In this document: positions 27,397 through 36,000 of the stretch, piece by piece
Numbering within the stretch: the stretch's first letter is position 1
Layout: each line of letters begins with the position of its first letter
Assembly (NCBI GenBank): GCA_030054735.1
Contig: JASGVX010000037.1
Coordinates: 1 to 60,189 of the forward strand
Length of the DNA stretch: 60,189 nucleotides
Direction: 5' to 3'
Origin: Methanobacteriota archaeon
GTDB taxonomy: Archaea > Halobacteriota > Methanosarcinia > Methanosarcinales > Methanosarcinaceae
Translations under genes and position numbers: made by a program
Notes under the pieces: generated by a model
What the model was told of the DNA's origin: nothing
What the model saw: the letters and a program-made list of their open reading frames with translations, nothing else
The model's database searches: none

Positions 27397-28455
27397 TCAA
27401 AACTCAGTTTCGTTCAATATCTTTTTTGAACCCATGTATTCTCCGACAACAGGTATATTTTCGCCACAGGCCGGGCATGTCTTTTCAGGACTTATTTCAT
27501 ATTTTACTACATCGAAATAACCCCGAAAGATCAAGGTTTTGCCGCATTTCGGGCAGAAGGTATTGTTGTATTTCTGCCCAGGGACATTCCCTACATAAAC
27601 ATACTTCATCCCTTCTTCAGTTGCGATCCTGTGGGCGTCCACGAGAGTCTCTACAGGTGTAGAATAGAAGCCCTGCATGTAGGGGTGGAAGCGCGTAAAG
27701 TGAAGGGGAGTATCCGGGCCGAGGTTTTTGTATACCCATTTGGAAAGTTCCCTGATCTCTTCAGGCGAATCGTTGTGTTCCGGGATAATCAGGTTTGTAA
27801 TCTCCAGATGTATCCCAAGCTCCTTTGCAAGCCTGGACGCCTCAAGTACCGGGCCCAGTTTTGCACTGGCAATGTCGTGATAAAACTTTTCAGTGAAAGC
27901 CTTGATATCAATATTGGCGGCGTCCAGATAAGGAGCGATATGCCTCAGGGCTTCAGGAGTCATGTACCCATTTGTTACGTAAACCGTGCCAAGTCCGGCT
28001 TCTTTTGCCAGTTTTGCACCCTCAAAGGTATATTCATGCCAGATTGTGGGCTCATTATATGTCCAGGCAATGGACTTCGAGCCTGAGTAAAGTGCTCTCT
28101 CCACGAGTTCTTCCGGAAGGATATCTTTTGTATATGAGTCTTCCAGGCGGACCTGGGATATAGACCAGTTCTGGCAGTGCTTGCAGCGGAAATTACACCC
28201 TACTGTGCCTAGCGAATAAACATAGGAACCCGGATAAAAATGGTAAAGCGGCTTTTTTTCGATAGGGTCGACAGCTTCGCTCGAAACGCTGCCGTAAATA
28301 AGAGAATAAAGGTCTCCTTCCCTGTTTTCCCGGACTCCGCAAAAGCCTCTTTTTCCAGAGGCGATTTTGCACCTGTGAGCGCAGAGCCCGCAATGCACTT
28401 TATTGTCTCCAATTTTCTCATAGAACATGGCTTCTTTTATCACAACAATCCCCAT
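27397..28455 (-). CDS. amrS: AmmeMemoRadiSam system radical SAM enzyme
   Basis: The 352-residue protein is a radical SAM enzyme with the cluster motif CNFRCKHC at about residue 90. It begins with a cysteine-rich stretch (CGLCAHRCKIASGKRGFCGV) and ends with two CxxC pairs (CPKC and CPAC), as in AmrS. The family usually co-occurs with MEMO1-like and AMMECR1-like proteins, which are not in this window. The modification it makes is not established. The next gene upstream (feoA) is divergent. Confidence 0.9.
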   Translation of the reverse strand: MGIVVIKEAMFYEKIGDNKVHCGLCAHRCKIASGKRGFCGVRENREGDLYSLIYGSVSSEAVDPIEKKPLYHFYPGSYVYSLGTVGCNFRCKHCQNWSISQVRLEDSYTKDILPEELVERALYSGSKSIAWTYNEPTIWHEYTFEGAKLAKEAGLGTVYVTNGYMTPEALRHIAPYLDAANIDIKAFTEKFYHDIASAKLGPVLEASRLAKELGIHLEITNLIIPEHNDSPEEIRELSKWVYKNLGPDTPLHFTRFHPYMQGFYSTPVETLVDAHRIATEEGMKYVYVGNVPGQKYNNTFCPKCGKTLIFRGYFDVVKYEISPEKTCPACGENIPVVGEYMGSKKILNETEF

Positions 28456-28585
28456 TTAGTGAATTGTTTTTTTGGGTAATAACGGTTACTGTTAAAGATT
28501 TCTTAATAAATTTTCCCCATTATTCAGGAAGCAGGAAAAAATACTCATTTTTGTTATAAAAACTAATTTCATATATACATAATAA

Positions 28586-28613
28586 TTTCGTATATACGAA
28601 ACTTTTAAATAAA
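28586..28613 (+). promoter_or_regulatory. Palindromic operator and TATA box of the feo operon
   Basis: TTTCGTATATACGAAA (28586-28601) is a perfect 16-bp palindrome that abuts the TATA-like element CTTTTAAATAAATG. The position, overlapping where the transcription factor B element would be, is right for repression. A metal-dependent regulator such as the DtxR protein at 41248 is a natural candidate, by inference. A near-identical palindrome is at 38785-38802. Confidence 0.7.
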
Positions 28614-28677
28614 TGCTTTTACATTTTGAGTTTAAGAATAAAATTAGGTTACACTAAATTTCTATGGTGATAGAAAA

Positions 28678-28926
28678 ATGACAGAGAGTACTGATAATAC
28701 CCTGAACATGCTGGAAATAGGGCAGAGGGCCCGTATAATCCAGGTAAAAGGCAAGGGAAGTTCCCGTAAGAGGCTTCTGGATATGGGGATGGTACCCGGA
28801 GCAGTCCTGAGCGTTAGCAAAAAAGCTCCACTTGGAGACCCTCTGGATTTTAAATTGAAAGGATACAACCTCTCCCTGAGAAAGGAAGAAGCAAAAATGG
28901 TATTTGTTGAAGTACTGAGGGATTAA
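28678..28926 (+). CDS. feoA: Ferrous iron transport protein A (first FeoA)
   Basis: The 82-residue protein is one FeoA (SH3-like) domain: LEIGQRARIIQVKGKGSSRKRLLDMGMVPGAVLSV. FeoA proteins are small cytoplasmic partners of the FeoB iron permease. It is the first gene after a palindromic operator and is followed almost directly by a second FeoA gene, then feoB. The two FeoA copies are clearly different, so they may have distinct roles or form a heteromer. Confidence 0.93.
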   Translation: MTESTDNTLNMLEIGQRARIIQVKGKGSSRKRLLDMGMVPGAVLSVSKKAPLGDPLDFKLKGYNLSLRKEEAKMVFVEVLRD

Positions 28927-28939
28927 TTTGTCCGCATTG

Positions 28940-29182
28940 ATGCCGCTTACAATGCTTTCAGAAGGAAATGGCTGCAGGGTTAAAGAAATTCGGGCAGGCC
29001 AGAATCTCAAAAGAAGGCTCGTGGAGATGGGTTTTACGCCTTCGTCTCCCATCCGGCTTATAGGATGTGAAAGAGGACGCCTACTCGTTAATGTGAACGG
29101 AGTTCGTTATGCTCTGGGAAGAGGTATGGCGATGAAGATAATAGTAGAACCCGATTCATTTGAAGGTGCAGGACTTGGCTAA
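28940..29182 (+). CDS. feoA: Ferrous iron transport protein A (second FeoA)
   Basis: The protein of about 80 residues is another FeoA domain (PLTMLSEGNGCRVKEIRAG, then LVEMGFTPSSPIRLI). The ATG at 28940 fits the domain start; a TTG at 28928 would add four residues. Its end overlaps the start of feoB, indicating translational coupling. Confidence 0.9.
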   Translation: MPLTMLSEGNGCRVKEIRAGQNLKRRLVEMGFTPSSPIRLIGCERGRLLVNVNGVRYALGRGMAMKIIVEPDSFEGAGLG

Positions 29183-31172
29183 GGATAAGATCAGGGTTGC
29201 ACTTACTGGAAACCCCAATGTAGGAAAGACAACTGTTTTCAATGCAATTACCGGAGCTAAGCAAAAGGTAGGAAACTGGCCTGGGGTAACAGTCGAGAAA
29301 AAAATAGGCATTAAGGAGTATGCAGGGCATTCTCTTGAAATTGTAGACCTGCCAGGGACCTACAGCCTCACAGCCTATTCTGCAGATGAAATTGTTGCCA
29401 GAGACTATATCATTGAAGAAAAACCCGGTATTGTAGTACAGATTCTCGATTCGATGAACCTGGAACGCAACCTCTACCTGAGCACTCAGTTAATGGAAAT
29501 GGACACAAAGCTTATCTTCGCTCTTAATATGTCTGACCTTGCTGAAAAGAGAGGGGACAAAATAGATCTCTCAATGTTTGAGAAACTCCTGGGAGTTACG
29601 CTGGTCAGGACAACAGCAAGCGAAGGTGAAGGAATTAATTCCCTGCTTGACGCCATTATCTCAAAAGCAAGTTCAGATATGTCCTCCTCCCATAAGATTG
29701 GATATGGGGAGGAAATAGAAGACAGGATCAGCATTCTTGAAAAGATTATCTCTGAAGATAAGGCTCTGGTAAGCAAATATCCCTCAAGGTGGTTGAGCAT
29801 TAAGCTGCTTGAGGGTGATGAAAATGCTTTTTCAAAGCTTTCTTCGTCAAGCATACAGCCTGTTGTTGAAAGGTTCCTTTCAGGTCTGGACCTTGAAGAA
29901 TATGAAGCCGAAATGGCTGATAAGCGTTACGAATTCATAAGCAAGATCCTTCCTCAGGTAGGAAATACCTGCGTTGAAGATGTATCAGCCTCCGACATGA
30001 TCGATAAGGTAATTACTAACAGGTATCTGGGAATCCCTATATTTCTCAGCCTGATGTGGGGTATGTTTGAACTGACCTTTACCTTCGCAACCCCTTTCAT
30101 GGAACTTATTGATATGTTCTTTGCTTTCCTTGCTGAAGTGATAGCTACTAACCTGGAGACTGCCTGGCTGGCATCCTTGCTGGGAGACGGAATCGTTGCA
30201 GGCGCAGGCGCAGTTATGTCCTTTGTACCAAACATATTCATCCTGTTTTTCCTGCTAGCTTTGCTTGAAGACAGCGGGTATCTGGCAAGAGCCGCTTTTA
30301 TAATGGACAGGCTAATGCATTCAATGGGAATCCAGGGAAAATCCTTTATCCCGATGCTTATGGGGTTTGGGTGTACAGTTCCGGCTGTGATGGCTACCCG
30401 TACCCTTGAAGATGAAAAGGACCGCCTGATTACAATGCTTGTTACGCCTTTCATGTCCTGCGGAGCCAGGATACCTGTCTACGTGCTGCTTGCCGGGACT
30501 TTTTTCGGAAGACAGGCAGGATCCATAATTTTCGGGCTTTATGTACTTGGAATAATTGTAGCCATCCTATCTGCCAGGCTGTTTAGAACCTTCATTTTCA
30601 AAGGTACGCCTTCTTCCTTTATCATGGAACTTCCTCCTTACCACAGGCCTTCACCTGGCAATTCTATTAAATATATGTGGAACCAGGGCTCCCTTTATCT
30701 CAAGAGGGTGGGCTCTGTAATCGTTGGAGGAGTAGTTGCCATCTGGCTTCTTGCATATTTCCCGCAAGGAGTTGAATACGGAAGTGCAGAAAGTTACATA
30801 GGCAGCCTTGGAAAACTGATCGAGCCTCTTGTATCTCCGCTTGGGTTTGACTGGAAGATTGCAATTTCCCTGATTTTTGGGTTTGTTGCTAAAGAGGTTG
30901 TGATTGGATCCCTGGGAACTCTCTACGGCACCGGGGCAGATGAAGGGATGCTGTCTTCGGTTCTTCTAGCGGACCCCGTCTTCACACCTGCTGTTGCACT
31001 CGGGCTTATGGTGTTTACCCTTCTTTATGTACCCTGTATAGGAGCAGTTGCAGTAATAAAAAAAGAATCCGGCTCCTGGAAATGGATGCTTTTTTCAGCA
31101 AGTTATTCGACTGCAGTGGCGTGGATCCTGTCCTTTGTAACAGTAAAGATTGGAAACATAATATTTGTATGA
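29160..31172 (+). CDS. feoB: Ferrous iron transport protein B
   Basis: The 670-residue permease imports Fe2+. The N-terminal G domain has GNPNVGKTT (G1), DLPGTYSL (G3) and NMSD (G4), followed by a helical GDI-like region. The membrane part from about residue 290 has the Gate motifs, including the cysteines in MGFGCTVPAVMATRTL and MSCGARIPVYVLLAGTFF. The start is TTG at 29160 or GTG at 29166, both inside the upstream feoA. Length is typical for archaeal FeoB, without a C-terminal cysteine tail. Confidence 0.95.
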   Translation: MKVQDLAKDKIRVALTGNPNVGKTTVFNAITGAKQKVGNWPGVTVEKKIGIKEYAGHSLEIVDLPGTYSLTAYSADEIVARDYIIEEKPGIVVQILDSMNLERNLYLSTQLMEMDTKLIFALNMSDLAEKRGDKIDLSMFEKLLGVTLVRTTASEGEGINSLLDAIISKASSDMSSSHKIGYGEEIEDRISILEKIISEDKALVSKYPSRWLSIKLLEGDENAFSKLSSSSIQPVVERFLSGLDLEEYEAEMADKRYEFISKILPQVGNTCVEDVSASDMIDKVITNRYLGIPIFLSLMWGMFELTFTFATPFMELIDMFFAFLAEVIATNLETAWLASLLGDGIVAGAGAVMSFVPNIFILFFLLALLEDSGYLARAAFIMDRLMHSMGIQGKSFIPMLMGFGCTVPAVMATRTLEDEKDRLITMLVTPFMSCGARIPVYVLLAGTFFGRQAGSIIFGLYVLGIIVAILSARLFRTFIFKGTPSSFIMELPPYHRPSPGNSIKYMWNQGSLYLKRVGSVIVGGVVAIWLLAYFPQGVEYGSAESYIGSLGKLIEPLVSPLGFDWKIAISLIFGFVAKEVVIGSLGTLYGTGADEGMLSSVLLADPVFTPAVALGLMVFTLLYVPCIGAVAVIKKESGSWKWMLFSASYSTAVAWILSFVTVKIGNIIFV

Positions 31173-31185
31173 GGTGGTAAGGCAA

Positions 31186-31626
31186 ATGGAAAACAAGAAT
31201 AAAACTCTGACCTATTTTACTCTTCTCTGGGGGGTAACATACCTTGCATTTGGAAGCTTCCAGGTCCTGAAAGGCTTTGGACTTTTGCCACTTGACTTTA
31301 TCTCCCAGGACCTTGTCCCCCCGGAGATTGCTGGGGGACTGGTGCTGGTAATAGTAAGTGCGGTCTACTTATACGGAACCATAGAATTTTCAAGAGCTTC
31401 CTTTGAAGGAAAAGCCTATGCATATGTGGGAATTGTACTTTCCCTGCTCTTTGGAGGGCTGTATTTTTTGACTTTTATTGCCGATCTTATTAATGCCTGG
31501 GTACTGGCAGCTGACGGATTTGAGGAGTGGACCCCCATTTCTGGAATTAAACCTGCACTCTACCTTGGCCTGCTTTCTCTTATAGTATACGCTGCTTGGG
31601 AAAAAACACTAAGGTTACAGGATTAA
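31186..31626 (+). CDS. Small membrane protein in the feo operon
   Basis: The 146-residue protein has four predicted membrane helices (TLTYFTLLWGVTYLAFGSF, AGGLVLVIVSAVYLYG, AYVGIVLSLLFGGLYFLTF and a final segment) and no recognised motif. GAGGTGG lies eight bases before the ATG at 31186. It begins 13 bases after feoB and precedes the feoC-like gene, so it is probably an accessory of iron uptake. The role is unknown. Confidence 0.8.
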   Translation: MENKNKTLTYFTLLWGVTYLAFGSFQVLKGFGLLPLDFISQDLVPPEIAGGLVLVIVSAVYLYGTIEFSRASFEGKAYAYVGIVLSLLFGGLYFLTFIADLINAWVLAADGFEEWTPISGIKPALYLGLLSLIVYAAWEKTLRLQD

Positions 31627-31658
31627 GAAGCAATTAGAGAATAGAAAAAATTGGAGAT

Positions 31659-31985
31659 ATGGAGAAAACAGACATGGTACTCGGATACATGTATGTGTTA
31701 AAACAGATAGCAGAAGTGGATAAGAAAGGAAATATGTCTTTCAATGAGATATCTGGACATTTGAAAATGAGTACGCAGCAGCTTAGAGGCTTACTCGATA
31801 TAATGGAAGGAATGGGACATGTTGAAAAAGTTATGGACAACCAATCTGTCTTTTCCTCTCCCTGCAATGCTTCCTGCAAAAGGTGCGGATGTTGCGGGTT
31901 TTTAGAAAAACCTTCCGTTTCAACAGCTATGGTTTACAGGCTGACAGAGAAGGGAAGGAGAGTATGTCACAATCAGACAGGCTGA
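31659..31985 (+). CDS. FeoC-like winged-helix protein with cysteine cluster
   Basis: The 108-residue protein begins with a winged-helix fold (NEISGHLKMSTQQLRGLLDIMEGMGHVEKV) and then has five closely spaced cysteines (CNASCKRCGCC). Proteins of this kind at the end of feo operons are treated as FeoC-type regulators, and the cysteines could hold an Fe-S cluster that senses iron or oxygen. The start could be the ATG at 31659 or the one at 31674, which has better spacing from GGAG. Confidence 0.8.
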   Translation: MEKTDMVLGYMYVLKQIAEVDKKGNMSFNEISGHLKMSTQQLRGLLDIMEGMGHVEKVMDNQSVFSSPCNASCKRCGCCGFLEKPSVSTAMVYRLTEKGRRVCHNQTG

Positions 31986-32286
31986 ATCTGAAAAAATCCT
32001 GATGAATAAAAGCCGGAAATTTCAAAACCTGAATACAATCTTCCTGACCTTAAAGTTGTATAAACAGATCAGAAAAAGAACAGGATCAAAAAGCGAATAG
32101 AACCAAAAAACAAGACCAATACGAGAAACAAAAAACGAGAACTGAAAACATACTTTAAAACTTTAAGACAACAGGTGAAAAACAGGTTTTAAAAATATTT
32201 CGGTTTAGCGGAAAGGAAGTATGATCTGTATTTACCGGAAGCAATCCGCATCATGCAGGGTTTTTGTCGAAACTGAACGCTACAGG

Positions 32287-32703
32287 ATGATCGTCAGATC
32301 TGTTTTTGTTGATGCCTGAATGGACGGAATTAATGTAAAGGACAAACCAGTCTTGATCATTGCCGAAGTGATATTGATGTATTTTACCGTTCAAGAAGTC
32401 AAAACCTTGCTGAATAAGCTAATTCCGAATTTCCCAGGGCAAGAAATGCTTCTGGAAGTAATAAGCCCGGACATCGTAAAGATGAGAAAGCAATATGATG
32501 CGGTCGGAAAAATGGATGTTAAGTTTCGATGGGGAATAAAAAGCAGCCAAGAGGAAACCTACAGTAAGCAAATTAGAGTGGTCAATGAGCGGAACTACTT
32601 TGATTGCCACAAAGACAGGTGGGGCCGGCTGTGTTGGCTGGTTTTTATTCCTTCTTTTAAAAACCGTTTCAATAACAGGGTAGTCTATTTGCAATTTACT
32701 TGA
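32287..32703 (+). pseudogene. Remnant of an LCM/TcmP-type methyltransferase gene
   Basis: From 32320 the frame encodes MDGINVKDKPVLIIAEVIL and PGQEMLLEVISP with FRWGI, the middle to C-terminal part of the leucine-carboxyl-methyltransferase-like family. The N-terminal SAM-binding half is absent. Upstream in the same frame, SVFVDA is followed by TGA where the family usually has a Trp (the WMDG position). It is therefore an N-truncated gene with a nonsense codon. The 127-residue part might still be translated from the ATG at 32320 but could not bind SAM. Confidence 0.7.
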
Positions 32704-33000
32704 TGACCAGCATCCTCTTGAATATTGCCGGGTCATCGTTTTACAATGTATAATTGCCAGTATGATATACATCGCGCTAGGAAAGTAATTAATATTATAA
32801 AAAGGACGTGATAAAAAGAGAAAATTTTCAGAAAAACTACAGGAATAAAGTACAGAATACGGTTATGATGCCATTTTATTGATCCGACATGATAAAAGAA
32901 ACGCGGGTCTGAACAGGTTAGCGTATGCTATCAACCGTAATACAAAATATTTACAAATTTTAGGAATAATTTCCAAAAATTGACATAAAGAGGGTTTATT
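32704..33000. promoter_or_regulatory. Upstream region of the giant secreted protein gene
   Basis: About 300 bases precede the gene. GAGGG lies eight bases before the ATG at 33001. No copy of the TTTCGTATATACGAAA operator was seen here. Confidence 0.4.
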
Positions 33001-36000
33001 ATGGAAAAATCACACTTGATCTTCAGTAATCAATGGCAATTGAGAAAAATTCCTGCCATGCTATTGACAGTGTCAATTATTATTTCATTACTTTCAGCCA
33101 CTGCATATGCGTGCGATTCGATTGTAGAAAACTGCACCAGCAGCACAAACATCAACTGTGCGTCAGGCAACGCATTCCAGGCAGATAAGGAAAAAACTGC
33201 CGTGTCTTTGTTCGCCGGAGGCTGCGGAACAGAGTCTGATCCGTACCAGATAGCAACTGCAGAACAGCTTAACAGAGTTCGATGCCATTTGGACAAAAAC
33301 TTTATTCTGATTAATAATATTGACCTGTCCGGCTATGAGAACTGGGAACCCATAGGTACTTTCCAGCCTTTGTCCGACAAACCGGAAGATGAAGATACTC
33401 CGGATCCTGAAGTAGCTTTTACCGGTACCTTTGACGGTAACGGATATACTGTTTCCAACCTGAGCATCTATCAGCCGGAGGGCATGGCAGTTGGCTTGTT
33501 CGGGTGCTTGGTCGGAGATGAGGAAAATCCAAGTTCCATATCCAACCTGAAAATGAAAAATGTGGATGTGACTGGAAATGCTTTTGTGGGTGGCATGCTC
33601 GGCGTTCAATGTTTGAAAGGTAACTTGGAGCGCCTAAGTTTAACCGGTGATCTAAATACAATTCGAGGCAACGCCAATGTAGGTGGCATTGTGGGCGGCA
33701 GCCTGAGTGATATGAAAGACTGCAACGCTGCGGCGGACATCGTGCTCCGAGGTGATGGTGCGAACCACGCGGGTGTTTTGAGCGGTGGACTCGAAGACGG
33801 TTCGTTGCTCAACTGCACGGCGACAGGAGGCACGGTGACGGTGGAAGGAGACAATATCTATGGCGTGGGCGGCCTGGCCGGCTGCGTAATTGAGGGAAAG
33901 GCGGCCACCAACTGCCATGCAAACGATGTGACCATCATAGCTCTGGGTGAAAACAATGCCATGATCGGCGGATTATTGGGGCATACGGGAGCTTCTAACG
34001 CGGATCATAAAACCCAGGTGACGGGCTGCTCGTCTGGTGTCACCATTATTGTGTCTGACAGCACGAACCGGGTCGGCGGGCTGGTGGGCAGCGGGTTTTA
34101 CCTGGAGCAATATAAAGAGTACTACCCCGTGCCAACCATGTACAGGATCGCGAATTGCAGCACCTCGGGCAGGATAATCGGTGGCTTTGAATCCATAGGT
34201 AGTATCGCAGGCTATTCACATAATTCTATAATAGAAAACTGCACCAGCACCATGACCACCTACCGTGCGTCGGAGAACGTACCTCAGGTAGGGAAGGAAG
34301 AAACAGAAACGTCGACCCCAACAACCGGAATACTGGTAGTAGCGCATGGATCAGATGAAGATGAGTGGAACCAGCCGGTGCGGGACGCTGTAGAAGGTAT
34401 TGATTGTCCGTATCCTGTAGAATTGGGTTTCCTGGAGTTTGTTGAAGGGGAAGATATCAGTACGGCAATTGCCAGTCTGGAAGATCAGGGTGTTGAACAC
34501 ATCATCACTGTTCCGATATTTGTGGCCTCGGCTTCAGATCATATTGAAGAAATTAAATACATAGTGGGAATCCCCAGTTCCATCACAGAAGAGGAAGCAG
34601 ATGAAGAGGATCTGGAAGTAGTTTCGCACAGTGCCGAGATTGAAATGAGATTGGCCATGGATGACCACCCCCTGGTAGCAGAAATTCTAGGTGAACGTAT
34701 TGCAACGGTTAGCCAGCAGTCAGATCAGGAAATCGTGGTACTGGTAGCTCACGGTACCTCCACAGCGGAAGACCTGGCAGTCTGGAAAAATAACCTGGCT
34801 TCTTTAGGGAAGCAGCTTAAAGAGAGCTTTCAATTTTTGGATGTCGACTACGGCTTCGTGGCGTTAGGTGAACCGAATGCCAGGGCAGTGGTAGAAGCAC
34901 ATCTAGCGGAAAATCCAGGAGCTTCCATTATTGTTATGCCGGTGATGCTTTCCGAAGGCACATTCACAAGTACCAAGATTCCTGAAGTGTTGTCCGGATT
35001 AACTTACGTATATCCGGAGGAAGGACAGCGTTCTTTACTGCCCCATGATAAGATTTCTCAGTTGATTGTTGCCCGTGCCTGTGATGCCATTGGGGTTTTT
35101 GCGGGCGGAAACGGAACTGAAGAATTCCCCTATCAGATAGCAACACCTGAGCAGCTTGACCGGGTGCGATACTATCTGGACAAGCACTTTGTCCTGATAG
35201 CAGATATCGATCTCAGCAAATATGGAAATTGGACACCCATCGGAACCTTTGATGAAAATCTTTTCGAGAACAACGGCCATAGTGATATTGCCTTTTCCGG
35301 TACGTTTGACGGCAACGACCACACCGTCTCCAATTTGACTGCAACTCACCAGAATCTTGTCGGTATCGGCCTGTTCAGTGTGGCATCCTCCGATGCTGTG
35401 ATTAAAAACCTGACTGTGGAAAATGCCTCGGTTATCGGCTACATGTCAACGGCAGGCATTATAGGCCATAACTGCGGCTCAGTGGAAAATCTGGCGCTTA
35501 AGGGTGAAAATACGATCTCCGGTGTCAACTTCATCGGCGGCATTGTTGGCGGACACGTATTTGGAAGTGTTAAGAACTGCACGGTTGAAAATGTAATGAT
35601 TAACGTGCTGGACGATAACGACTTTTCAAGCGGGTGCATCATCCAGCACGATGTGGAAAATCCGGCACTAATCGAAGACTGCTCGGTCAAGTTTATAATG
35701 AACACATCCAACGCCACACACATCGGCGGGCTCCCAGGCATGGGACCTTACTATATGAGAATGGAAACAGTGTTTTCCATCAATAATTGCAGCGCGGTTG
35801 GTCAAATAAACGTAGAAGCCACTCCAGGTGTGATTGCCGGACGCGCAGAGAACTGTACCATAGGCAGTGAAATCAGCCGTGCCGTAAACTTAGATGGTAA
35901 TTCCCTCCAGGAAAAGATTGGAACCACCGATAGAATGTACGAAAGCTCCGACCAGCCGGAAAGTGTGGAAGACCTTTCCGTCTGGGCAAATAGTGGCAAC

